Positions 37,047 through 46,274 are shown, numbered from the stretch's first letter. The stretch: 64,000 nucleotides of DNA from JAIPGX01 sp041650475 (GCA_041650475.1 JBAZLD010000003.1:49755-113754), one strand, 5' to 3'. Notes: generated from the letters alone by a model not told the origin. A program made the numbers and translations.

Positions 37047-37709
37047 ATGAAAAACATAACCACAATAAAAAAAATTATTAGCTTACTAAAAGCTAATACA
37101 AAAGAGTTTGCTCCAACACTTGTTGAATATATTATAAAAAAATATGGCAAAGACCCATATCTTATTTTAATAAGCTGTATTTTGAGCTTAAGAGCTAAAG
37201 ATAGTCTGACAATACATATTTGCGAGAATCTTTTTTCTGTAGCAAAAACACCGCAAGAAATAATCAAGTTAAAACCAGACAAATTAGAAAAAATTATTTA
37301 TAAATCTGGATTTTATAAAAATAAAGCAAAAACTATTATTAATATTACAAAAATAATTTTAGAAAAATATAATGGCAAAGTGCCTAAAAACAAAGAAGAT
37401 TTATTAGATATGCCCGGAGTAGGAATCAAAACCGCCAATCTTGTTTTAAGCCAAGCTTATAATATCCCAGCAATATGTGTTGATACACATGTGCATCGAA
37501 TTTCAAATCGATTAGGTTTAATAAAAACCAAAACACCTGAAAAGACTGAAATAGCTTTACAAAAAATTATCCCTGAACAATACTGGATTTCTTTAAATAA
37601 TTTTTTAGTAAAATGGGGACAAAACATTTGTACTTCTGTATCACCAAAATGCAGTATTTGTAAAATAAATAAATATTGCGACAAAGTTAATGTAACAAAA
37701 AGTAGATAG
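37047..37709 (+). CDS. nth: Endonuclease III
   Basis: Nth is a DNA glycosylase/AP lyase that removes oxidised pyrimidines. The 220-residue product has the helix-hairpin-helix LLDMPGVGIKTAN with catalytic Lys128, Asp146 in CVDTHVHR, and the 4Fe-4S cysteines 195, 202, 205 and 211 in the C-X6-C-X2-C-X5-C arrangement. The length is typical. It diverges from the recombinase gene and is followed 20 bases later by the ankyrin gene. Confidence 0.96.
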   Translation: MKNITTIKKIISLLKANTKEFAPTLVEYIIKKYGKDPYLILISCILSLRAKDSLTIHICENLFSVAKTPQEIIKLKPDKLEKIIYKSGFYKNKAKTIINITKIILEKYNGKVPKNKEDLLDMPGVGIKTANLVLSQAYNIPAICVDTHVHRISNRLGLIKTKTPEKTEIALQKIIPEQYWISLNNFLVKWGQNICTSVSPKCSICKINKYCDKVNVTKSR

Positions 37710-37729
37710 AGTTAAAATAAAGAGCAATT

Positions 37730-38929
37730 ATGTCAAAAAAAATATTTTTTTTATTTATTTTTTTATTTATTTCAAAACAAATTTTATGTATGCAAGAAGT
37801 AGAATTACAATCTCTAACAATTGAAGAATTGTATGAAACTCTACATGATGATGATAAAATAGAGCTAATAAGAGATAGAATAATATATGGCTATTTAGAA
37901 GATGTTAATAACATTTTAAATATTGATAAAAAAATAGCTTCTAATGAAAATGCTTATTTTTTACATTTCGCCACATATTGTGAACGACTTCAACTAATTC
38001 CATTACTTATAAATTTGGGTGCAAATATCAATCAAATTTGTTATGACAATAATTTATTAATTTTTTATAAAAAAACACCCTTAGAAATAGCACAAGAAAA
38101 TCCTAATTGTGATAGAAAAATTATAACAATTCTTAAATACAAAAATTTAAACCTAAACGAAAGAATACATTTAATAATAAAAAAAATAGAAGAAGGTGAC
38201 CTAGAAAATATTAAATTAATTTTGACTTTTTTTAGTGAAAAAACTGAAAATGCTAAAATGATTGGATATGAAAATACTTATTTTTTACATTTTGCCGCAT
38301 ATTATGGGCAATTTCAACTAATTCCATTACTTATAAATTTTGGTGCAAATATCAATCAAATTTGTGATGACGATCATTTACTTTTTTATGAAAAAACACC
38401 CTTAGAAATAGCACAAGAAAGCCCTCTAAGGAATCCAGAAACAATAGAATTAATAAAAAGAAAAATAATTGAAGAAGAAACAAATAACTATATTCATTAT
38501 CACAGCCTAAATCACAAACGAAAAGATAATATGACACAATATTTATTTAAAATAGCACAATTAGGTTACACATATTCTCTTCCAGATCTTTTAGCATGCA
38601 TTAAAAATATTAATTCTCAAGATCCTGAAACTGGCAACACAGCATTACATATAGCGATCGAAAATCGACGCAAAGATTTTGTACGAATATTATTAATTAA
38701 TATAGCAAATCCAAATATAAAAAATAAAAATAATCAAAGTGCTAGAGATCTTGTGAATTTAATTGAAGATGAATCTTTAAAACAAGAATTTTTAGATTTA
38801 TTAGATAGATATAGATCTAGAAATTTTCAAAATACAAATCAAAATACAAACCCAATGCAATTAATTGATCAAATTAACAAACTTGAAATTGGTGCTGAGC
38901 CAACATCATACTATTTGCCACCCATCTAA
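37730..38929 (+). CDS. Secreted ankyrin-repeat protein
   Basis: The 399-residue product begins with a hydrophobic signal peptide (IFFLFIFLFISKQILC). It contains ankyrin units: two nearly identical blocks of about 50 residues (YFLHFA-Y...LIPLLIN-GANINQIC...YKKTPLEIAQE) at about 77-128 and 183-233, and a third classic repeat (GNTALHIAIENRRKDFVRILL) near 300. The close identity of the two blocks at DNA level points to a recent internal duplication. Exported ankyrin proteins commonly bind host proteins; the target is unknown. Confidence 0.82.
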   Translation: MSKKIFFLFIFLFISKQILCMQEVELQSLTIEELYETLHDDDKIELIRDRIIYGYLEDVNNILNIDKKIASNENAYFLHFATYCERLQLIPLLINLGANINQICYDNNLLIFYKKTPLEIAQENPNCDRKIITILKYKNLNLNERIHLIIKKIEEGDLENIKLILTFFSEKTENAKMIGYENTYFLHFAAYYGQFQLIPLLINFGANINQICDDDHLLFYEKTPLEIAQESPLRNPETIELIKRKIIEEETNNYIHYHSLNHKRKDNMTQYLFKIAQLGYTYSLPDLLACIKNINSQDPETGNTALHIAIENRRKDFVRILLINIANPNIKNKNNQSARDLVNLIEDESLKQEFLDLLDRYRSRNFQNTNQNTNPMQLIDQINKLEIGAEPTSYYLPPI

Positions 38930-38965
38930 AAAAAAGGCGATACTTTTTTTAGTATCGCCTTTTTT
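38930..38965. terminator. Bidirectional terminator
   Basis: A perfect 15-bp stem (AAAAAAGGCGATACT and complement) with a TTTTTT loop and T/A runs at both ends. It lies between the convergent ankyrin gene and thrS. Confidence 0.9.
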
Positions 38966-38986
38966 AATAAAATAAATTTAAAAAAT

Positions 38987-40690
38987 TTACTTTTCTTGTT
39001 CCATTTTTTTAATCAAATCTTGAACAGTTAAATCCGATTCTTGTTTTCCGTCAGGGTATCTTAAAGTAATGGTATTATTTTCTTGTTCTTTTTTACCAAG
39101 TATCAACATCCATGGCAACTTATCTTCTTGAGCCTGACGAATTTGTCCAGAAATTTGATCACCAGTTTCATCTATTTCAACACGAAGCCCAACTGCTTTT
39201 AATTCTTGCATAAGTTTTTTTGCATAATCTTTTTGAACATCTGTAATTGTTAAAATTCTTGCTTGTATTGACGCAAGCCAAAATGGAAATCTACCCTTGT
39301 AATGTTCAATTAAAATACCTAAGAAGCGTTCAAGTGAACCATAAATCACTCTGTGAAGCATAATAGGCGTTTTTCTACTTTGATCTGAATCTATATATTC
39401 TAATTTAAAATTAATAGGCATATTAAAATCAAATTGAACAGTTCCACATTGCCAATCTCTGCCCATTGCATCTTGAATTAATAAATCAATTTTAGGGCCA
39501 TAAAATGCGCCTTCCCCCTCTTGCAATATATAATCAATTTTATGTTTTTTTAATGCATTCTTAAGGGCATCTGTAGCTTTTTCCCATAACTCATCAGATC
39601 CCATAGATTTTTCTGGCCTTGTAGATAATGCCATTTTTACATTTTTAAAACCAAATTTTGTATAAACCGTTTTTGCTAATTCAAGAATTTTAATAATTTC
39701 TTGTTCTGCCTGATCTTGAGTGCAATAAATATGTGCATCATCCTGATGAAAAGCTCTAACTCTAAACAAACCATGCAAAACTCCAGAAAGCTCATGCCTA
39801 TGAACAAAACCTATTTCTGCCATTCTTATTGGCAACTCTTTATAAGAATGTGGTCTTTCGCTATAAATAAGAGTACCTCCTGGACAATTCATAGGTTTAA
39901 CGCAATTTACAAGATCATCTATTTTTGTAAAATACATATTTTCTTTGTAATTTGCATAATGTCCAGAAGTATGCCACAAAGATTCATGCATAATCATTGG
40001 TGTTTTTACTTCTTGATATTCATCTTTTATAAGATTTCTTACATAATTTATTAAAGAATTGAATATAAATAAACCCTTGTTATGAAAGAATGGCATACCA
40101 GGTGCTACATCATGAAAAGAAAAAAGATCCAATTGTTTGCCTAACTTTCTATGATCATAAAGTTTTGCTTCTTCAACCATTCTTAAATAATCATCAAGTT
40201 CTTTTTGAGTAGAAAATGCAATGCCAAAAATTCGTTGTAAAGCTTGATTATTTTTATCAGCTCTCCAATAAGAACCAGCTAAACCTGTTAACTTAAAAAA
40301 TTTCAATTTATCGGTATTTTCAACGTGTCCACCACGACAAAGATCACAAAAATCACCTTGGCAATAAAGTGTTATTTGTTCATCATCTGGAATTGCATCA
40401 ATAAGTTCTAATTTAAATTTGTTTTTTGCAAAAAGTTTTTTTGCCTCTTTTTTTGTAAGTTCTTTTTTTACAATATCAAATTTTTTATTTGCCAATTCAT
40501 GCATTTTTCTCTCAATTATTGGCAAATCTTCTTCTTTAAAATTTCTTGTTGGCAAGAAATCATAAAAGAAACCTGTTGTTGTTGTAGGGCCAATAGTCAA
40601 TTGAGTCTTTGGATATAATTCTAAAACAGCCTGCGCCAATAAATGGGCCGCTGAATGTCTCAAGTTATCTAATTTTTCTTTATTATTCAT
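38987..40690 (-). CDS. thrS: Threonyl-tRNA synthetase lacking the N-terminal TGS domain
   Basis: ThrRS charges tRNA-Thr and edits Ser-tRNA-Thr. The 567-residue protein begins directly with the editing domain: His12 and His16 in RHSAAH, and C-R-G-G-H at 118-122. It continues with the class II core (CPGGTLIYS, HRHELSGVLHGLFRVRAF, motif 3 MLHRVIYGSLERFLGIL) and the anticodon domain. Typical bacterial ThrRS is about 640 residues, with an N-terminal TGS/N1 domain of 60-70 residues that is missing here. TAGGAG precedes the ATG and no upstream extension is evident. Confidence 0.95.
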   Translation of the reverse strand: MNNKEKLDNLRHSAAHLLAQAVLELYPKTQLTIGPTTTTGFFYDFLPTRNFKEEDLPIIERKMHELANKKFDIVKKELTKKEAKKLFAKNKFKLELIDAIPDDEQITLYCQGDFCDLCRGGHVENTDKLKFFKLTGLAGSYWRADKNNQALQRIFGIAFSTQKELDDYLRMVEEAKLYDHRKLGKQLDLFSFHDVAPGMPFFHNKGLFIFNSLINYVRNLIKDEYQEVKTPMIMHESLWHTSGHYANYKENMYFTKIDDLVNCVKPMNCPGGTLIYSERPHSYKELPIRMAEIGFVHRHELSGVLHGLFRVRAFHQDDAHIYCTQDQAEQEIIKILELAKTVYTKFGFKNVKMALSTRPEKSMGSDELWEKATDALKNALKKHKIDYILQEGEGAFYGPKIDLLIQDAMGRDWQCGTVQFDFNMPINFKLEYIDSDQSRKTPIMLHRVIYGSLERFLGILIEHYKGRFPFWLASIQARILTITDVQKDYAKKLMQELKAVGLRVEIDETGDQISGQIRQAQEDKLPWMLILGKKEQENNTITLRYPDGKQESDLTVQDLIKKMEQEK

Positions 40691-40854
40691 AATCGGCTCC
40701 TACAAATAAAAATGTGAATTAAACTAAACTCAATATAATATATTCGATAATATACTCGTTTTTTAAAATAATACAAAAATAAATACTGCTGTGTTATTTT
40801 AATTATAAAAATTAAATAAAATATTATTTTCAATTTAAAAATTTGGAGAAATTT

Positions 40855-42300
40855 ATGGAACAAGTAGTAAATAAGTTAGAAAATAAAAAAGAATTTCGCC
40901 CAAACAGAATTTTTGTTTTAGACACAAATGTTTTATTACATGATGCAAATTCTTTATTCTCTTTTAAAGGCGTAGTTATAGTAATTCCATTCGTAGTATT
41001 ACAGGAATTAGACACGTTTAAAAAAAATTTAGATGAACTCGGTCGCAATGCAAGACTTGTCATAAGAACATTAGATGAATTAAGAATAAAGGGATGCTTA
41101 AGCACTGGCGTTAAATTAGATCACAACACTAATAATGCTATTTTAAAAGTTATACCAACTCCAACAGATATTTCAAAAACAGAACCTTATGGAGATATTG
41201 TTGATGATCTAATCTTACAAACAGTAAAAAATTTAGTAAAAGAAAATAATACTGTCACGCTTGTAACAAAAGATATAAACCTACGAGTAAAGGCAGATAC
41301 ACTTGGCCTTGATGCAGAAGATTATACCAAGGGAACAGTTGCTTTAGATGATTATTACAAGGGTTGGTTTAGAGTAAAAGTTCCAGCAGATATTTTAAGA
41401 AAAGTAACCACAAATAAACTTCCAGAAATTTTAATTCAAGAAAAATTTTCAGTAGATAATTTATATCCAAATGAATTTATAATCTTGGAAAGCGAAAATA
41501 ATCCAGAAAATAATAGACTTTTCAGATATATAATTGGCAAAAATTTCAAAGAGGTTCAAGATACAAAAATAGTAGCAAATTTTGGTGCAAAAAATATTCA
41601 ACAATTAATGTGCCTTGATCTTTTACGTGATGATAGCGTCAAAATGGTTTCTTTGGTAGGTTCAGCAGGTACGGGAAAAACTTTTTTAACGTTATTAATG
41701 GGATTACAAAAAGTTGCCAAAGAACATCTTTATAAAAAATTTTTAATAACAAGACCGGTAATAGCACTGGGTGCAGATATAGGTTATTTACCAGGAGAAG
41801 TTGAAGAAAAATTAAGATATTGGATGCAACCAGTTTATGACAACTTAGAATTCATTTTCAGTCAAATTGAACCAGAACAAGAAACAAAGCAAGAAAAAAT
41901 AATTAAAAAAAGAAAATATTATGAAAAAGCAAAAGATTTCAGAAAATATAGCGCTTCAACAGAAACAGCGGTAGAAAATTTAATAGGAAGAGGCATTTTA
42001 AGTCTTGAAGCCATAACTTATATGCGTGGACGATCAATACCATACCAATTTGTTTTTATAGATGAAGTTCAAAATTTAAATCCCCATGAAGTTAAAACAA
42101 TAGTGAGTCGTGCTGGAGAGGGCACAAAAATTATTTTGGCTGGTGATCCATTTCAGATAGATTCACCATATTTAGATTTTAGTAGCAACGGTTTGACTAT
42201 TACCACTGAAAAATTTAAAAAAGAAGCAATTTTTGGCACTGTTTTTCTTGAAAAGAGTGAAAGAAGCGAACTGGCCGAACTAGCGGCACGAATTTTATAA
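40855..42300 (+). CDS. PIN-PhoH fusion ATPase (PhoH2/YlaK type)
   Basis: ATG at 40855 with GGAG at 40845-40848 is preferred over an in-frame TTG at 40843 that overlaps that site. The 481-residue protein joins an N-terminal PIN RNase domain (first Asp in FVLDTNVLLHD, later VTKDINLRVKAD) to a C-terminal PhoH P-loop domain (VGSAGTGKTFL near 270, FVFIDEVQNLNPHEV Walker B, GDPFQID). PhoH2 proteins of this kind have been shown to unwind and cleave RNA. The gene is single, diverging from thrS. Confidence 0.93.
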   Translation: MEQVVNKLENKKEFRPNRIFVLDTNVLLHDANSLFSFKGVVIVIPFVVLQELDTFKKNLDELGRNARLVIRTLDELRIKGCLSTGVKLDHNTNNAILKVIPTPTDISKTEPYGDIVDDLILQTVKNLVKENNTVTLVTKDINLRVKADTLGLDAEDYTKGTVALDDYYKGWFRVKVPADILRKVTTNKLPEILIQEKFSVDNLYPNEFIILESENNPENNRLFRYIIGKNFKEVQDTKIVANFGAKNIQQLMCLDLLRDDSVKMVSLVGSAGTGKTFLTLLMGLQKVAKEHLYKKFLITRPVIALGADIGYLPGEVEEKLRYWMQPVYDNLEFIFSQIEPEQETKQEKIIKKRKYYEKAKDFRKYSASTETAVENLIGRGILSLEAITYMRGRSIPYQFVFIDEVQNLNPHEVKTIVSRAGEGTKIILAGDPFQIDSPYLDFSSNGLTITTEKFKKEAIFGTVFLEKSERSELAELAARIL

Positions 42301-42473
42301 ACGATTCAAAATACTACTTGAAATTAAATAAAAAATATAAAAAATAAAATTTATTATTTTTCAAAATAAGCAACTAATCACATTAAACTACCCCTACCCC
42401 TTTTGCATTAAAAAAATAACTTTTTATAATTAATTTATAAACTTAAAAATTAAGTTTAAATTTCATAAGAAAT

Positions 42474-42588
42474 TTGGCGGGTCATATTTATATTTTTATA
42501 TTTATATTTTTTCACATATTTAATTTTCAATGGAGGATTTTTATGAAAAAGAATATGTTGTTCTTACTTGCTCTTTGTTTAGGGCTAA
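42474..42588 (+). repeat. Direct repeat, copy 1: 5' leader plus signal-peptide coding region
   Basis: 115 bases from TTGGCGGG to GGGCTAA match 43176-43290 with only two differences by eye. The copy covers a TATTT-rich leader, the ribosome site TGGAGG and the first 15 codons of the secreted protein gene. Confidence 0.95.
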
Positions 42589-43073
42589 GTTGTTTTACAA
42601 AAGCACAAATGACGATTGATGATTCAAGCAAAAAAATAGTTTCTATAGAAACTATAGGAAACATAACATCTGTTAAATCAAGAAATTCGCATTTAGAGCT
42701 TTTAAAAGAAAAAGGCATAAAATATAAATTTATAAAGACCATTCAAGATGAAATTCTTGGTGAATTGCACGTTTATAAGCTTATAAAAAGTTCAAAACTT
42801 AAAACAGCTCTTAAAATTATGGGTGCTTTAACTCTTGTAGGAGCTGGTGTTGCAGTAATTGCTGGGATTGTTGCTATATTAAAAACAGAATGTTGGCATT
42901 CTTGTGACGAAAAAGACATAGAATTTTTTAATGATTATAACAATTTAAAAAAAGCCGCTCCTAATGCATTTAAGTGGTTTTTTAAGTGGATCGACAAACT
43001 AATGAAATATGACGAAAAAAATAATTGGTTCAATAGATTTTTTTGCAGAAAGTTATGCAGAATTTTCTATTAA
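42543..43073 (+). CDS. Secreted protein, paralogue family member 1
   Basis: ATG at 42543 follows GGAGG at 42532-42536; an upstream in-frame TTG at 42474 lies in the repeated leader and is not the start. The 176-residue product has the signal peptide MKKNMLFLLALCLGLSCFTK shared with the next two genes. A hydrophobic segment (LKIMGALTLVGAGVAVIAGI) corresponds to the one in members 2 and 3. The C-terminal NWFNRFFCRKLC also recalls the NWFKRTFCK end of member 2. The LPEWMKK-type segment of the others is missing. Function is unknown. Confidence 0.7.
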   Translation: MKKNMLFLLALCLGLSCFTKAQMTIDDSSKKIVSIETIGNITSVKSRNSHLELLKEKGIKYKFIKTIQDEILGELHVYKLIKSSKLKTALKIMGALTLVGAGVAVIAGIVAILKTECWHSCDEKDIEFFNDYNNLKKAAPNAFKWFFKWIDKLMKYDEKNNWFNRFFCRKLCRIFY

Positions 43074-43118
43074 CAAATAATAATAAAAACTCAAAGATTA
43101 AAAATAAATTAAAAAAAT

Positions 43119-43158
43119 AATAACAAGAACACCAAAATTTTTTGCTGCTCTTGTTATT
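43119..43158 (+). terminator. Hairpin terminator after family member 1
   Basis: AATAACAAGA pairs with TCTTGTTATT, with a 20-base loop that may itself pair in part. The T run is weak. Confidence 0.5.
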
Positions 43159-43175
43159 AAAAAAGAAACATCAAA

Positions 43176-43290
43176 TTGGCGGGTCATATTTATATTTTTA
43201 TATTTATATTTTTTCACGTATTTAATTTTCAATGGAGGATTTTTATGAAAAAGAATATGTTATTCTTACTTGCTCTTTGTTTAGGGCTAA
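43176..43290 (+). repeat. Direct repeat, copy 2: 5' leader plus signal-peptide coding region
   Basis: Second copy of the 115-base repeat at 42474-42588, two differences only (CACATA versus CACGTA, and TTG versus TTA in the signal peptide). Downstream coding diverges sharply. Confidence 0.95.
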
Positions 43291-43976
43291 ATTTTACAGC
43301 AAATGGTCGTGATACACGTTGTCAAAAAGCAACAGATAAAAGCACCGAAATAACTGAAGATTTTTATACTGAATCTGCGTCACAAGAAATAGTTAATGAA
43401 GTGGTGAATGACAAAGGAGAACATTTTGTTCTCTCAACAAATCCACGCTTAGATTTAAATTCAAAAAAAATAAAATACGAATACTTAGATCCAAAAAACT
43501 ACATAAATCCAATTTTTGACCCATATTATGGTCAATTATATTGGTATAAATGTTTAACAACTTCAAAGTTCAAAAAAGCTCTTAAAGTTATGGGAGTATT
43601 AACTCTTGGTGCAGCAAGTGTTGCTGGAACAGCTATTCTTTTAGATCATTTTGCAAAAACCGGAACAATAACAATTCCTGAATGGATGAAAAAACATTAC
43701 ACACCTGGTCAACTTTCTGATCTTGCAAAAAAAGCTGTTTTAATCATAAAAAATGGTGTACAAAAACACATTTTAACTCCAGCGGTTATTGATAAAGCAA
43801 AAAAAATTGGTTCAGCAATATCTAAGGGCGCCAAAACAAGTACCGCTGCAACAAAAAAATTTGCTAAATCAGTAGTGCAAGGAGTTCGCGCTAAAACAGC
43901 AAATATTTTGAACAAAATTGCTAATCTCGTAAGACCTGAGAAACAGAATTGGTTCAAAAGAACTTTCTGCAAATAA
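43245..43976 (+). CDS. Secreted protein, paralogue family member 2
   Basis: ATG at 43245 after GGAGG. The 243-residue product has a signal peptide nearly identical to members 1 and 3. A variable acidic region is followed by the conserved module FKKALKVMGVLTLG, AILLDHFAKT, IPEWMKKHYTPGQLSDLAKKA, which aligns closely with member 3. A basic Lys/Ala-rich helical tail follows. The conserved hydrophobic stretch suggests membrane association. Function is unknown; lineage-specific duplication suggests a host- or envelope-related role. Confidence 0.75.
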   Translation: MKKNMLFLLALCLGLNFTANGRDTRCQKATDKSTEITEDFYTESASQEIVNEVVNDKGEHFVLSTNPRLDLNSKKIKYEYLDPKNYINPIFDPYYGQLYWYKCLTTSKFKKALKVMGVLTLGAASVAGTAILLDHFAKTGTITIPEWMKKHYTPGQLSDLAKKAVLIIKNGVQKHILTPAVIDKAKKIGSAISKGAKTSTAATKKFAKSVVQGVRAKTANILNKIANLVRPEKQNWFKRTFCK

Positions 43977-44043
43977 TAATTAAAACTAATTAAAATTTTG
44001 TATTAAAAAATATAAAATAAAGAACAAAACGGAGGTATTTTTT

Positions 44044-44712
44044 ATGAAAAAGAAAATTTTATTATTACTTGCTCTTTGTTTAGGGCTAAATTTTACCGCA
44101 AAGGGTATGGACTCAAGTTTTGTTAAGCCTGAAGCAAACCCTAATGATTTAATATCTTTTACCCATAGCTTCCATGGATTATTTAATGAATTTTTTGTTT
44201 ATTCACAATCCCCATACTTACATATTATGGATGCAAGATATAAATTCATTGGATATGATCCAGCCGTTAGTTCATATAAGTATAAAGATTTATTAAATTC
44301 AGACTCAAAATTAAAAAAAGCTCTTAAAGTTGCAGGAGTAACAACTCTTGCTACTGCTTATTGGGTTGGAGTCGCTATACTTTTAGACCATTTTGCAAAA
44401 ACCAAAAATTGGAATTTACCTGAATGGATGAAAAAATATTACACAGCTGGTCAACTTTCTGATTTTGCAAAAAAGGCTGCTTTAATAGTAAGAAATGAGG
44501 CACAACAACATGTTTTGACACCATTAGCAAACATAAGCAAAGCTGGATTTGCCAAAACCGTACAATTTGCCAAAACACAAGCTCCAAAAGTTTGTGATGC
44601 AATAATAAGTTTATCAAAAAAAACTTATCACAGAATAGCTGAGCATTTTAAATCTAAGCCTACTTGTGATTTCACACCAGTTTATGCAAATTCTACAATT
44701 TTAGATTCTTAA
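44044..44712 (+). CDS. Secreted protein, paralogue family member 3
   Basis: The 222-residue product is preceded by GGAGG. It shares the signal peptide (LLLLALCLGLNFTAKG) and the module LKKALKVAGVTTLA, AILLDHFAKT, LPEWMKKYYTAGQLSDFAKKA with member 2, 67 bases upstream. The region between signal peptide and module is unrelated in sequence. No known domain is recognised. It ends at a strong hairpin. Confidence 0.75.
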   Translation: MKKKILLLLALCLGLNFTAKGMDSSFVKPEANPNDLISFTHSFHGLFNEFFVYSQSPYLHIMDARYKFIGYDPAVSSYKYKDLLNSDSKLKKALKVAGVTTLATAYWVGVAILLDHFAKTKNWNLPEWMKKYYTAGQLSDFAKKAALIVRNEAQQHVLTPLANISKAGFAKTVQFAKTQAPKVCDAIISLSKKTYHRIAEHFKSKPTCDFTPVYANSTILDS

Positions 44713-44753
44713 TGCATTAGTTAGAATTAAAAGATAAACAGTAGTAAAGAAAT

Positions 44754-44787
44754 ATAAGAGCCGCAGGTTAGCTTTTGCGGCTCTTAT
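44754..44787 (+). terminator. Hairpin after family member 3
   Basis: ATAAGAGCCGCA pairs perfectly with TGCGGCTCTTAT around a 10-base loop. There is no strong T tract, so termination may be partial. Confidence 0.6.
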
Positions 44788-44827
44788 CAAAAAATAAACA
44801 TCAAAATTAAATGGAGGCATGCACAAT

Positions 44828-45694
44828 ATGAAAAAAATTATTTTATCAAGTTTAATTTTATTAAATTTTGTTTTTATAGCAAAAGATATAAATGCTGCAG
44901 ATTATGCTGACCCAGTAGTTTATTATAATGGAACACCAACTACAAATTATTCTGGTCCTGAACAACACTTTATAACACCACCACCACCTGCAATAATAAT
45001 ACATAACCCAGAAACTGTATCTATCACTCCAAAAGTTGCTACACCTAACACAGCGCAAACAGTTATACAACAAAAAAAATCTGGGGTTTTTAGCAAGATA
45101 CTTGCTCCATTTAGATTTATGGGTAGAACTATAAAAAAAACATACGAAGTTACTAAAAAAACATTTGAGGTTACAAAGACACTGCTCTTAATTACTACAA
45201 CTATATATCTTATAGATTATTTTTTTTCATTACATGGTTACGGTGGACATATTTGTTCAGCAATTAACAAAAGCATTGTTTTTCCCTTTCATGTACTAAA
45301 GGGTGCTAAGGCTAACACCTTTTCAAATGAAAAATTAAAAAGCGTAGTTGAAACATTTAAATCATGTAAGAATGTAACAGCAAAAACAGAAAAACAAAGT
45401 TGTATAAAATATTTACTAAATTTATTAAAAACTTTGATTACCAAAATAATTAAATTAATTCGTAAATCAAAACCTGAAGGAGCACAAGCTCTTAGGGCTA
45501 TTAATCAAGCAATTTCACAACAAGAATTAACAGGGTGGCAAAAACTAAAAGCATTTACTCTTAATTTAAGATCAAGCTTAAATGCATATCAGTGTCATCA
45601 AAGTTTAAATGCACAAGCTATGGCCGATATGTCATTATCGCTTGAAAATTTAAATAGCCTACTTGATTCTTACTCTCAGTGTGTAAGTAAGTAA
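44828..45694 (+). CDS. Secreted protein of unknown function
   Basis: ATG at 44828 lies 10 bases after GGAGG; an ATG at 44819 is too close to that site. The 288-residue product has a signal peptide (IILSSLILLNFVFIAK). A Pro/Thr-rich segment (about 25-80) is followed by a hydrophobic segment (LLLITTTIYLIDYFF) and a helical C-terminal half with several cysteines (HICSA, FKSCKN, QSCIKY, YQCHQS, YSQCVSK) that could pair after export. It belongs to the same cluster of secreted genes but is not a clear paralogue of members 1-3. Confidence 0.65.
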   Translation: MKKIILSSLILLNFVFIAKDINAADYADPVVYYNGTPTTNYSGPEQHFITPPPPAIIIHNPETVSITPKVATPNTAQTVIQQKKSGVFSKILAPFRFMGRTIKKTYEVTKKTFEVTKTLLLITTTIYLIDYFFSLHGYGGHICSAINKSIVFPFHVLKGAKANTFSNEKLKSVVETFKSCKNVTAKTEKQSCIKYLLNLLKTLITKIIKLIRKSKPEGAQALRAINQAISQQELTGWQKLKAFTLNLRSSLNAYQCHQSLNAQAMADMSLSLENLNSLLDSYSQCVSK

Positions 45695-45711
45695 GGCATA
45701 ATTTTTATAAT

Positions 45712-45742
45712 AATATATGCGTGGAAATTCCACGCATATATT
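45712..45742. terminator. Palindrome between convergent genes
   Basis: AATATATGCGTGGAA and its exact complement flank a single A (effective loop is larger). It touches the stop of the minus-strand toxin gene and can end both transcripts. Confidence 0.65.
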
Positions 45743-46056
45743 CAAGAAATAGCACTTTCCAAATTAGCAAGTAATTTGTACACTTCTTTTCTATGACAAA
45801 TAAGTGTTACCACAAATTCTTTTTTATTATCATTTTTGTTATAAATAATTCGATAATCGCCAGACCTAATTTTGTAAAGAGTTTTAAAATTTTTAAGCTT
45901 CTTTATGTCCAATAAATCTTGTTCATTATTTTCTAACGATTCAAGTTTTTCTAAAATTTTAGATTGATCTTTTTTAGGCAATTTAAAAAGACTTTTTCTA
46001 AGTGTATTGAGTAAAATTACTTTATAATTTATTAAGTCAATATCTATTTTACTCAT
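45742..46056 (-). CDS. RelE/ParE-type toxin
   Basis: Toxins of this fold cleave ribosome-bound mRNA (RelE) or poison gyrase (ParE). The 104-residue product has the typical helix pair (LRKSLFKLPKKDQSKILEKLE), then LKNFKTLYKIRSGDYRIIYN, where the Arg-x-Gly-(D/N)-Y-R-(I/V) strand is diagnostic, and ends with VVTLICHRKEVY, equivalent to the I-HRKxVY ending. It follows the antitoxin gene by two bases, forming a classic module. Activity cannot be judged. Confidence 0.88.
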   Translation of the reverse strand: MSKIDIDLINYKVILLNTLRKSLFKLPKKDQSKILEKLESLENNEQDLLDIKKLKNFKTLYKIRSGDYRIIYNKNDNKKEFVVTLICHRKEVYKLLANLESAIS

Positions 46057-46058
46057 AC

Positions 46059-46274
46059 TTATTTTTGTTTTCTAATTTCTTTTTTAATCTCTTTCAGAGA
46101 ATAACGCTTCTCTTTTTTTTTTAATATTGCTTCAGATATTTTACCAAGACACAAATCTTCCAATTCTTCAACTAAATTTTCATAAGCTCTTACACTAAGC
46201 ACAACAGCAATTTTTTTGCCTTTTTCATCAAAAATATATTGTGGCTCTATATTTTTTAAAGCTGAAATTTTCAT
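46059..46274 (-). CDS. Antitoxin (Phd/RelB-like) of the type II module
   Basis: A 71-residue protein with an N-terminal DNA-binding-like part containing IAVVLSVRAYENLVEEL, the Phd/YefM-style 'pVvLs.e.ye.l.e' signature, and a charged C-terminal tail expected to wrap the toxin. GGGGA precedes the ATG. Gene order antitoxin-toxin and two-base spacing indicate translational coupling and, by family precedent, autorepression by the complex. Confidence 0.8.
   Translation of the reverse strand: MKISALKNIEPQYIFDEKGKKIAVVLSVRAYENLVEELEDLCLGKISEAILKKKEKRYSLKEIKKEIRKQK

Noticed and set aside
38930..38965. Possible CRISPR-like or repeat unit
   Set aside because: A single perfect hairpin with T-runs between convergent genes is best explained as a bidirectional terminator.
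42474..42542. N-terminal extension MAGHIYIFIF before secreted family members 1 and 2
   Set aside because: It begins with TTG inside the copied leader and runs through the GGAGG ribosome site; the ATG after that site begins a perfect signal peptide.
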